From an uncultured Eubacteriales bacterium (GTDB lineage Bacteria > Bacillota > Clostridia > Oscillospirales > Acutalibacteraceae), in contig OMPZ01000121.1 in the NCBI GenBank assembly GCA_900313125.1, positions 1 to 5,905 of the forward strand: 5,905 nt of DNA. Direction: 5' to 3'. Position numbers and translations under genes: made by a program. Under the pieces are notes generated by a model. The model was given only the letters and a program-made list of their open reading frames with translations. It was not told where the DNA came from and made no database searches. Position 1 is the stretch's first letter, and each line of letters opens with the position of its first letter. This document shows positions 1 through 5,649 of the stretch, one piece after another.

Positions 1-27
1 ACGTCAGTATTCCTGCGAAAATTTGCC

Positions 28-119
28 TTGTTCAGAACAAATCATCCTGCGCATAAATTGAAAATTTATTTCTTCACAGTTCCTAAGGGCATCGGGTGAG
101 ATAGTTTTTACGGTAAAAA
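28..119. repeat. Three small inverted repeats in AT-rich spacer
   Basis: Three perfect short inverted repeats lie in the otherwise gene-free first 180 bases. TTGTTC/GAACAA is at 28-33 and 35-40, ATAAATT/AATTTAT at 53-59 and 63-69, and TTTTTAC/GTAAAAA at 105-111 and 113-119. The loops are only 1-3 bases, so they are as likely to be protein-binding palindromes or chance in AT-rich DNA as RNA hairpins. None has a T-run suited to a classical terminator on the plus strand except weakly the second. No coding region is supported here. Confidence 0.35.
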
Positions 120-162
120 AACGGACTTTTACGGCAATTTATACACAAAAGTTCTCGACGAG

Positions 163-194
163 TTCACAATTTATATTTCAAAATGTGGTATAAT
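163..194 (+). promoter_or_regulatory. Probable sigma-A promoter for the YitT-family gene
   Basis: A perfect TATAAT sits at 189-194 and is preceded by TG at 186-187 with one base between, an extended -10 element. The upstream partner is poor: TTCACA at 163-168 would need a 20-base spacer. The extended -10 probably carries recognition. The start point would fall near base 201, giving a leader of about 50 bases before the ATG at 251. A 4-bp palindrome (CTCG-A-CGAG, 154-162) sits just upstream and could be an operator, but this is speculative. Confidence 0.6.
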
Positions 195-250
195 TACATA
201 GATCTATTTATGTCAAAAAAGGGATATAAAGCCAAAGGCGGTGTGCGGTC

Positions 251-1234
251 ATGAGTGAAAAGAAGTCTAACTCGAAGCCACGGTACAGTACAAAGAAATC
301 CGTTCGCGAGCTCGTCATAAACGAGGAAGAGAAGATCAAGGAGAACGATACCGGGCGAAAGGCTATACGAAAGGAAATATACACATTCCCGATCATTCTG
401 GGCGGTGCGCTGATCTACTCGTTCGGAATGAATCTGTTCCTTCGTCCTCTCGGGCTGTATTCCGGCGGAATGATGGGCTTTGCACAGCTCATTCAGGAGC
501 TGCTTTCGAGAGCCGGGCTGAGCTTTGACGGCTTTAATATTTCCGGCGTTATCTACTATCTCATGAACGTTCCGGCGATAATCATATCGCTTCGCAAAAT
601 GCGCCGCCGCTTCATCGTCAAAACGATATTTGCCGTCACCTCGATAATGATACTTCTTTCGGTGATACCGATATCGTCTCAGCCTATCCTCGACGACAGG
701 ATAACGAACGCGATAATCGCGGGGCTTATCTGCGGCACGGGCATAGGAGTGATACTCTGGGGCGGCGCGTGTGACGGCGGAATGAATATAATCGGTATGC
801 TGCTTATCGCAAAGCGCAGGAAGGGCAGCGTCGGCAATATCGGTCTGATAGCCAATGTAGTGCTTTACTCCGTGATGCTGTTCATCTTCGACCCGGCAAC
901 GGTCATCTATTCGCTGATTTATTCCGTGTTCAATTCGATCGCTGTCGATAGGATACACACGCAGAACATCGCAAGTCAGGTGCTTGTTTTCACAAAGCTC
1001 AAGAATACGAAGAACATGGAGGTCGATGTCATGGGCAAGCTTAACCGCGGCATGACCGAGATCAACGCGAGCGGACTTTTCACCGGCGACGAGGTAAAGA
1101 TCTTCGTTATTTTTGTCAGCAAATACGAGGTCAACCGCCTGCGCCGAATAATCAAGCTGCACGACGAGGACGCGTTCATCGTCGAAACGCCCGTTACCCG
1201 TATCGACGGCAACTTTGAAAAGAAAGTGGCATAA
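251..1234 (+). CDS. YitT family membrane protein (DUF161 membrane domain + C-terminal DUF2179)
   Basis: This 327-residue integral membrane protein belongs to a widespread Firmicute family whose transport or sensing function is not established. Residues 1-43 are hydrophilic and strongly charged, a longer N-terminal extension than most relatives carry. Hydrophobic segments follow at about 44-64, 98-115, 120-141, 150-170 and 196-213, with weaker ones near 74-86 and 217-230. Glycine-rich membrane motifs are seen at SGGMMG (71-76) and GGACDGG (171-177). The soluble C-terminal part (about 238-318) matches DUF2179: RGMTEINASG (266-275) and the late DEDAFI segment (305-310) are typical. The ATG at 251 is preceded by AAAGGCGGTG (234-243), seven bases away. 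The gene is apparently monocistronic, with its own promoter and a terminator starting four bases after the stop. Family assignment is firm; function is not. Confidence 0.92.
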   Translation: MSEKKSNSKPRYSTKKSVRELVINEEEKIKENDTGRKAIRKEIYTFPIILGGALIYSFGMNLFLRPLGLYSGGMMGFAQLIQELLSRAGLSFDGFNISGVIYYLMNVPAIIISLRKMRRRFIVKTIFAVTSIMILLSVIPISSQPILDDRITNAIIAGLICGTGIGVILWGGACDGGMNIIGMLLIAKRRKGSVGNIGLIANVVLYSVMLFIFDPATVIYSLIYSVFNSIAVDRIHTQNIASQVLVFTKLKNTKNMEVDVMGKLNRGMTEINASGLFTGDEVKIFVIFVSKYEVNRLRRIIKLHDEDAFIVETPVTRIDGNFEKKVA

Positions 1235-1237
1235 AAT

Positions 1238-1266
1238 AAAAAGACTCGCGCTTGCGGGTCTTTTTT
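1238..1266 (+). terminator. Intrinsic terminator after the YitT-family gene
   Basis: A GC-rich stem pairs 1243-1249 (GACTCGC) with 1254-1260 (GCGGGTC), with one G-U pair and a four-base GCTT loop. It is extended by A-T pairs 1238-1242/1261-1265 and followed by six Ts (1261-1266). It starts four bases after the TAA stop, which isolates this gene from the next operon. Confidence 0.9.
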
Positions 1267-1370
1267 AACACAGAGTATATGTGTACTGCGTAAGTATATA
1301 ATTTTAGTAGGCAGCGAAAGTATCGAGTAGATCAAAATAGAATGCCGAGACTTCCGTATTAGACATGGTA

Positions 1371-1387
1371 GGCACTCCGGGAGTGCC
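1371..1387. repeat. GC-rich perfect palindrome in spacer
   Basis: GGCACTCC (1371-1378) and GGAGTGCC (1380-1387) form a perfect 8-bp inverted repeat around a single G. It lies in an unusually GC-rich patch (about 1371-1460) inside a 250-base gene-free spacer that is otherwise AT-rich. No T-run follows, so it is not a terminator. The 7-mer TGCCGAG overlaps its right arm (1384-1390) and also occurs at 1343-1349. It may be an operator or part of a dispersed non-coding repeat; the sequence alone does not decide. Confidence 0.5.
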
Positions 1388-1462
1388 GAGCCGCGCGGGA
1401 CGAGAGTCGTGCCTTGAACAAACTTACAACCGCGAATTGCCTGCGGGCGCCTGCACGCGTAG

Positions 1463-1499
1463 TTGCTATTGTTGCTAAAAAGTGATATAATAATATAAT
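1463..1499 (+). promoter_or_regulatory. Tandem overlapping sigma-A promoters for the DUF3737 operon
   Basis: Two complete promoter-like element pairs overlap. P1 has TTGCTA (1463-1468), a 17-base spacer and TATAAT (1486-1491), with an extended TG at 1483-1484. P2 has TTGCTA (1472-1477), a 16-base spacer and TATAAT (1494-1499). Start points would lie near 1498 and 1506, giving leaders of only about 17-25 bases. The short leader favours translation from the ATG at 1523. Confidence 0.75.
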
Positions 1500-1507
1500 T
1501 AAGATCT

Positions 1508-1514
1508 GAGAGGA
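1508..1514 (+). promoter_or_regulatory. Ribosome binding site deciding the DUF3737 start
   Basis: GAGAGGA (1508-1514) lies two bases before an in-frame ATG at 1517, which is too close. It lies eight bases before the in-frame ATG at 1523, a normal spacing. The second ATG also gives the MKEIKN-type N-terminus expected in the family, so it is taken as the start. Confidence 0.7.
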
Positions 1515-1522
1515 AAATGTTG

Positions 1523-2407
1523 ATGAAAGAAATAAAAAATGAAATATTGACAGGGGAGAGGGCGCTGTATCAGCAGAATAGTCTCGATATAATCGACTCG
1601 GTGTTTGAAAACGGCGAATCTCCTATCAAGGAGTGCCGCGATATCACGGTCGAAGGCTCGCTTTTCAAGTGGAAATATCCGATGTGGTATTCGCAGAATG
1701 TTACGGTAAAAAACTGCACGCTTTTTCAGGACGCACGCGCCGGAGTGTGGTATACAAACAATATCTCCGTCGAGAACAGCGTTATCGAAGCGCCGAAAAC
1801 CTTCCGACGCTGCCGAGGAGTTATGCTCGATAACGTCGCCTTCTCAAACGCCGCCGAAACGCTGTGGCACTGCAGCGATGTTCGTATTGAAAACTCAACG
1901 GCGTCGAATGGCGATTACTTCTGTCTCGACTCCGAGGATATATACGTCCGCGGTCTCACGCTGTTCGGCAACTATTCGTTCGATAGCTGCAAAAATGTCG
2001 AGATACACGACAGCCGCCTGCTGACAAAGGACGCCTTCTGGAACTCCGAGAACGTTACGGTCTACGACTCCTTCATCTCGGGCGAGTACCTCGGCTGGAA
2101 CTCGAAAAAGCTGACGCTCGTAAACTGCACTATAGAAAGTCTCCAGGGCTTGTGCTACATAGACGACCTTGTTATGAAAAACTGTAAGCTCGTTAATACG
2201 ACGCTCGCGTTTGAGTATTCAACCGTTGATGCCGAGATATCCTCCGGCATCGACAGCGTTCTCAATCCGAAAAGCGGAACGATAACTGCCGACTATATAG
2301 GAAAGCTCATTATCGAGAAGGACAGGGTAGACCCCGGCAAAACCACGATAAAATGCAGCGATATCAGAAAAAGACCCGAACGCCCCGACTGGATAAAGGA
2401 GTTTTGA
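1523..2407 (+). CDS. DUF3737 family protein, predicted right-handed beta-helix
   Basis: The product is 294 residues from the ATG at 1523 (296 if the ATG at 1517 is used) and has no signal peptide or membrane segment, so it is probably cytoplasmic. It closely resembles DUF3737 proteins of Firmicutes, whose biochemical role is unknown. Ten beta-helix rungs can be read as the recurring pattern N/D-[VIL]-x-[VIL]-x-N/D-x-x-[LIF]. Their anchor residues are I41, V60, I81, V100, V120, I140, V159, V178, L197 and L216, spaced 19-21 residues. Tryptophans recur five residues before the anchor (W55, W76, W115, W173, W192). The C-terminal part (about 235-294) leaves the repeat and ends in a basic, proline-containing tail. 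It is first in a three-gene unit, with only four bases between its TGA and the next ATG. The fold is shared with pectate-lyase-like enzymes, but no catalytic site is recognised and no enzyme activity is claimed. Confidence 0.9.
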   Translation: MKEIKNEILTGERALYQQNSLDIIDSVFENGESPIKECRDITVEGSLFKWKYPMWYSQNVTVKNCTLFQDARAGVWYTNNISVENSVIEAPKTFRRCRGVMLDNVAFSNAAETLWHCSDVRIENSTASNGDYFCLDSEDIYVRGLTLFGNYSFDSCKNVEIHDSRLLTKDAFWNSENVTVYDSFISGEYLGWNSKKLTLVNCTIESLQGLCYIDDLVMKNCKLVNTTLAFEYSTVDAEISSGIDSVLNPKSGTITADYIGKLIIEKDRVDPGKTTIKCSDIRKRPERPDWIKEF

Positions 2408-2411
2408 TAAA

Positions 2412-3566
2412 ATGTATGACTTCGATAAAGTGACCGACAGAAGAGGAACGTATTCTCTGAAATGGGATATTGCCGAAAACGAGCTGCCGATGTGGGTGGC
2501 TGACATTGACTTTGAAACGGCTCCCGAGATAGTGAGCGCGCTTGTGCGGCGCGCAGAGCACGGTATTTTCGGCTACACCGTGATCCCCGATGAGTGGTAC
2601 AGCGCATATATCAACTGGTGGAAAAACCGCCACGGCTTTGAGATAAAAAAGGAATGGCTCATGTTCTGTACGGGCGTTATCCCGGCGATATCGAGCATCG
2701 TGCGAAAGCTCACAACGCCGAACGAAAACGTCCTTGTGCTCACGCCCGTATACAACACGTTTTTCAACTCCATCGTAAACAACGGCTGCCGCGCGCTTGA
2801 ATGTCCGCTGAATTACCAAAACGGCGTTTATGAGATCGACTTTGAAGCTCTCGAGCGAGGTCTGTCCGACCCTCAGACCTCGCTGATGATACTTTGTAAC
2901 CCGCATAACCCCACGGGAAATATCTGGGACAGCGAGACGCTATCACATATCGGCGAGCTTTGCAAAAAGCGCCATGTCACCGTCATCTCGGACGAGATAC
3001 ACTGCGACCTGACCGACCCCGGCTTTGAATATACGCCGTTCGCGTCTGTTTCCGAAACGTGCCGCGATATCAGCATAACGTGTCTTGCGCCCACAAAAAC
3101 GTTTAATATAGCGGGGCTTCAGACAGCCGCCGTATTTGTGCCCGACGAAGCCTTGCGCCATAAGGTCTGGCGTTCGATCAATACAGACGAGGTCGCCGAG
3201 CCGAATGTCTTTGCCGTCACCGCGGCAATAGCGGCGTTTGAAAAGGGCGAGGTCTGGCTCGAAGAGCTGCGATTATACCTTCGCGAAAACAAGCGCATAG
3301 TCAGCGAGTATATCAATGAAAATATCCCTCAGCTTGCGGTCGTTCAGTCACACGCGACCTATCTTTTGTGGCTCGAATGCATGGGCGAAAGCGGCGATCT
3401 TACACACCTTGCCGAGAGGATACGAGAAAAAACAGGCTTGTTCCTGACCGCGGGTATACATTACGGAAAAGCCGGGAACGATTTCATGCGAATGAACATC
3501 GCCTGCCCGCGCAAGCTCCTGTATGAGGGGCTGGAACGTCTGAGCGCGGCGTTTGCCGATCAATAA
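2412..3566 (+). CDS. MalY/PatB family PLP-dependent aminotransferase / C-S lyase
   Basis: This 384-residue fold-type I PLP enzyme is a typical length for the MalY/PatB group, whose members cleave cystathionine or cysteine to pyruvate, ammonia and a thiol or sulfide. Family landmarks are in order: MWVADIDF (27-34), FGYT (53-56), aromatic Y114 positioned to stack on PLP, NPHNPTG (163-169) and SDEIH (193-197). D194 is expected to bind the pyridine nitrogen. In APTKTFNIAGL (226-236), K229 is the predicted Schiff-base lysine, and R360 in MRMNIACPR (359-367) is the substrate carboxylate ligand. All key residues are present, so it should be active. The start is supported by AAAGGAG (2395-2401), ten bases upstream and inside the preceding gene, which implies translational coupling. 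Exact substrate cannot be told: cystathionine beta-lyase, cysteine desulfhydrase or an aminotransferase are all possible. E. coli MalY also acts as a regulator, but nothing here shows that. Confidence 0.93.
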   Translation: MYDFDKVTDRRGTYSLKWDIAENELPMWVADIDFETAPEIVSALVRRAEHGIFGYTVIPDEWYSAYINWWKNRHGFEIKKEWLMFCTGVIPAISSIVRKLTTPNENVLVLTPVYNTFFNSIVNNGCRALECPLNYQNGVYEIDFEALERGLSDPQTSLMILCNPHNPTGNIWDSETLSHIGELCKKRHVTVISDEIHCDLTDPGFEYTPFASVSETCRDISITCLAPTKTFNIAGLQTAAVFVPDEALRHKVWRSINTDEVAEPNVFAVTAAIAAFEKGEVWLEELRLYLRENKRIVSEYINENIPQLAVVQSHATYLLWLECMGESGDLTHLAERIREKTGLFLTAGIHYGKAGNDFMRMNIACPRKLLYEGLERLSAAFADQ

Positions 3567-3586
3567 TAAAGAAGGGGGATACGACT

Positions 3587-3937
3587 ATGGTTTTTGTATG
3601 CTATTCAAAATGCGGCACCTGCCGAAAGGCTAAGAAATGGCTCGAAGAAAACGGAATACCGTTTGAGGAGCGCGCTATAAAGGAGAACGCGCCGTCGTAT
3701 GACGAGCTAAAGGAGTGGCATGAAAAAAGCTCGCTGCCGCTGAAAAAATTCTTCAACACGAGCGGAACGCTTTACAAGGAAATGAAGCTGAAAGACAAGC
3801 TGCCGTCGATGAGCGACGAAGAACAGCTCAGACTTCTTGCAAGCGACGGAATGCTCGTAAAGCGACCTGTCTTGATAAACGGCGGCACCGTTCTTGTCGG
3901 ATTCAAAGAGGACGAGTGGCGCGGCGCATTATTGTAA
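3587..3937 (+). CDS. ArsC/Spx/YffB family thioredoxin-fold protein
   Basis: This small cytoplasmic protein of 116 residues is full length for the arsenate reductase-like/Spx family. The N-terminal redox motif is S7-K-C9-G-T-C12, a CxxC as in Spx and YusI-like proteins, followed by the helix RKAKKWLEENG. Typical family segments follow: KKFFNTSG (53-60), LKDKLPSMSDEEQ (68-80) and the conserved LVKRPVLI (90-97) with R93. It lacks features that would prove arsenate reduction, and no ars genes are nearby. It may instead be a general thiol-redox enzyme or an RNA polymerase-binding Spx-type regulator. It follows the PLP enzyme by 20 bases with its own strong AAGGGGG site (3572-3578, eight bases before ATG), and a terminator ends the unit. 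C5 is an additional cysteine near the active site. Confidence 0.92.
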   Translation: MVFVCYSKCGTCRKAKKWLEENGIPFEERAIKENAPSYDELKEWHEKSSLPLKKFFNTSGTLYKEMKLKDKLPSMSDEEQLRLLASDGMLVKRPVLINGGTVLVGFKEDEWRGALL

Positions 3938-3945
3938 AACTATCG

Positions 3946-3989
3946 GCGGACTTACAGTTTACAAAAACGTAAGTCCGCTTTTTTATTTT
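3946..3989 (+). terminator. Intrinsic terminator closing the DUF3737-MalY-ArsC operon
   Basis: A perfect 10-bp stem pairs 3946-3955 (GCGGACTTAC) with 3969-3978 (GTAAGTCCGC). The 13-base loop can add a four-pair inner helix (3957-3960 with 3965-3968). Six Ts follow (3979-3984), then ATTTT. The stem begins eight bases after the stop codon at 3935-3937. Confidence 0.93.
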
Positions 3990-4016
3990 AAAACAGTTAC
4001 GAATCAATGCAAAAAA

Positions 4017-4066
4017 GTGACAATCCTTTAAACATTCTTTATTTATAAAGTCAATTATGATAAAAT
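4017..4066 (+). promoter_or_regulatory. AT-rich putP upstream region with palindrome; promoter not resolved
   Basis: The spacer between the previous terminator and putP must hold the putP promoter. A possible -35 is GTGACA (4017-4022). The best -10 match is TATGAT (4056-4061), with TAAAAT (4061-4066) next to it, but no spacing between clear hexamers is ideal. A perfect palindrome, CTTTAT-TT-ATAAAG (4037-4050), lies between them and would be well placed as an operator. A looser outer symmetry, TGAC (4018-4021) and GTCA (4050-4053), surrounds it. Confidence 0.35.
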
Positions 4067-4129
4067 AAATGGTGTGTTTGTCGAATTATCATGCGGCTTT
4101 TCCTTTTCGGCAGAGACATAAAAATTTAC

Positions 4130-4135
4130 AGGAGG
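4130..4135 (+). promoter_or_regulatory. Ribosome binding site deciding the putP start
   Basis: A perfect AGGAGG lies seven bases before the ATG at 4143. The TTG immediately upstream in frame (4140) would be only four bases away, and the ATG at 4136 is out of frame. The ATG at 4143 is therefore taken as the start. Confidence 0.85.
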
Positions 4136-4142
4136 ATGTTTG

Positions 4143-5594
4143 ATGAAAATATCAGAAGTAATTGTATTTATCGTTTATCTGCTTTTCATGGTAGGCATCG
4201 GCGTGTTCTTTTTCTTCAGAAACAAGAACGGCGGCGAGAAGTCCTACTTCCTCGGCGGCAGAGAAATGGGTCCGTGGGTAACGGCGCTTTCAGCCGGAGC
4301 TTCCGACATGAGCGCGTGGGTGCTTATGGGACTCCCGACCTCGGTCTACGCTCTCGGCATGGGTCAGGTGTGGATACCGATCGGACTTGCGCTCGGCTAC
4401 ACGATAAGCTGGCTCGTTGAGGCTCCGCGGCTTAGAAAATTCTCGATCGTCGCGAAGGATTCTATCACTATCCCTCAGTACCTGACGAACAGATTTCTTG
4501 CAAGATCGAACATTTTGCAGATACTGTGCGCGGTCGTTTTCCTCATGGCTTACACGGTCTATTCAGCGTCCAGCCTTAAAGCCTGCGGCACGCTTTTTAA
4601 CACGGTCATCGGTCTCGACCCGAAGGTCGCTATGTACATCGCGGCGGCTATTATTATCGGCTACACCTTCCTCGGCGGCTTCTCCGCTGTTTGCTGGACA
4701 GACTTCTTCCAGGGAATGCTTATCTTCGGCGGTATGCTCATTGCGCCGATATTCGCAGTAGCAATGCTCAATGATCAGACAGCAGCCAAAATGCCCGACG
4801 GTTACTTCAATCTTATGACAAGCTGGAAGGACATCGTTTCGGGTCTCGCATGGGGTCTCGGCTATTTCGGAATGCCGCACATCATCATCAGATTCATGTC
4901 GATCCGTTCGCAGAAGGAAATGAAAAAGTCCGCTGCCATCGGCATCACTTGGACTGTTTTCATCGTAATTTTCGCGGCGGCGATCGGTGTTATCGGCAGA
5001 ATGTTCCTCGGCTTCGACGAGACGATCAGCAGCAACTCGACCGTATTTATAGAGATGGTAAGAAAGATCTTCCCCGGCGTTATTTCCGGCATACTTCTTT
5101 CCGCCGTGCTTGCGGCGTCGATGAGTACGGCTGACAGCCAGCTTCTTTCCGCGGCGTCCTCTTTTGCGAGCGACGTATACAAGCCCGTGTTCAGAAAGAA
5201 CAAGGCGAGCGACAAAGAAATGCTCTGGGTCGGCAGACTTGTGGTACTCGCGATCTCCATCGTAGCGCTTATCATAGCGTCCAACCCCAATTCCGGCTCG
5301 ATAATGGATCTCGTAACGAACGCATGGGGTCTTTTCGGCGCGGCGCTCGGTCCTTCGATCATGCTCAGCCTGTTCTGGAAACGCTTTAATTTCCCGGGCG
5401 CAATCGCAGGCATCGCGGTCGGCTCGATCGTAGATATCTGCTGGATAATCTTCTGCTCCTCGACAGGTATTTACGAGCTTTTCCCGGGCTTTGTATGCGG
5501 TCTGATCGCGGCAGTTATCGTAACGCTCTGCACAAAGAAGCCAACGGCAGACGTTGAAGAGCTTTTCGACAAGGCAGTAAAATACGAAGACTAA
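4143..5594 (+). CDS. putP: Sodium/proline symporter (SSS family)
   Basis: This 483-residue inner-membrane transporter is close to the usual length of about 500. It couples sodium entry to L-proline uptake. The diagnostic segment is SAGASDMSAWVLMGLP (50-65), with D55 and S57 at the same positions as the sodium/substrate-site residues of E. coli PutP. FLGGFSAVCWTDFFQG (176-191) is the conserved transporter signature. MSTADSQLL (327-335) supplies S328 and T329, matching the second-sodium-site Ser-Thr pair. About 12-13 hydrophobic segments are visible, starting at residues 5-25, with charged loops between and a short acidic cytoplasmic tail (about 465-483). No proline-degrading putA is in view, so proline may serve osmotic balance or Stickland-type fermentation; this is inference. 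The gene stands alone between two terminators. Proline specificity is likely from the motifs, but a related solute cannot be excluded. Confidence 0.94.
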   Translation: MKISEVIVFIVYLLFMVGIGVFFFFRNKNGGEKSYFLGGREMGPWVTALSAGASDMSAWVLMGLPTSVYALGMGQVWIPIGLALGYTISWLVEAPRLRKFSIVAKDSITIPQYLTNRFLARSNILQILCAVVFLMAYTVYSASSLKACGTLFNTVIGLDPKVAMYIAAAIIIGYTFLGGFSAVCWTDFFQGMLIFGGMLIAPIFAVAMLNDQTAAKMPDGYFNLMTSWKDIVSGLAWGLGYFGMPHIIIRFMSIRSQKEMKKSAAIGITWTVFIVIFAAAIGVIGRMFLGFDETISSNSTVFIEMVRKIFPGVISGILLSAVLAASMSTADSQLLSAASSFASDVYKPVFRKNKASDKEMLWVGRLVVLAISIVALIIASNPNSGSIMDLVTNAWGLFGAALGPSIMLSLFWKRFNFPGAIAGIAVGSIVDICWIIFCSSTGIYELFPGFVCGLIAAVIVTLCTKKPTADVEELFDKAVKYED

Positions 5595-5607
5595 AAACTT
5601 TAACTAT

Positions 5608-5649
5608 AAAATATCCCTCTGTCACAAACGTGGCAGAGGGATATTTTTT
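5608..5649. terminator. Bidirectional terminator between putP and the dockerin gene
   Basis: An 18-bp stem with a single G-U pair joins 5608-5625 to 5630-5647 around an AAAC loop. On the plus strand it runs into six Ts (5644-5649) and begins 13 bases after the putP stop. On the minus strand it follows the dockerin gene's stop codon directly and has a weaker UAUUUU tract inside the stem. It therefore serves two converging genes, more strongly for putP. Confidence 0.92.

Noticed and set aside
1..99. Forward frame open from the left edge to a TGA at 97-99, possibly the tail of an upstream gene
   Set aside because: The 32 residues carry no recognisable motif, the region is AT-rich and palindromic, and the upstream context is missing.
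194..1162. Long minus-strand open frame (322 codons) antisense to the YitT-family gene
   Set aside because: Its composition is rich in His, Arg, Asp and Tyr with no family signature. It mirrors the codon pattern of the plus-strand gene, which has clear membrane segments, a DUF2179 match and a ribosome binding site.
1297..1302. TATAAT in the spacer after the first terminator
   Set aside because: No -35 element lies at a suitable distance and no gene or RNA downstream requires it.
1365..1478. Short plus-strand frame of 37 codons across the GC-rich palindrome
   Set aside because: It has no ribosome binding site and no recognisable motif, ends within the promoter of the next operon, and is better explained by the GC-rich non-coding block.
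2364..2906. Minus-strand open frame of 180 codons across the DUF3737/MalY junction
   Set aside because: It spans two well-supported plus-strand genes and has no family resemblance.
4091..4420. Plus-strand 109-codon frame overlapping the putP start
   Set aside because: It is an out-of-frame reading of the putP coding sequence, with Arg-rich low-plausibility composition and no ribosome binding site of its own.
4862..5413. Minus-strand open frame of 183 codons inside putP
   Set aside because: It is the complement of a strongly supported transporter gene, with no ribosome binding site or recognisable domain.
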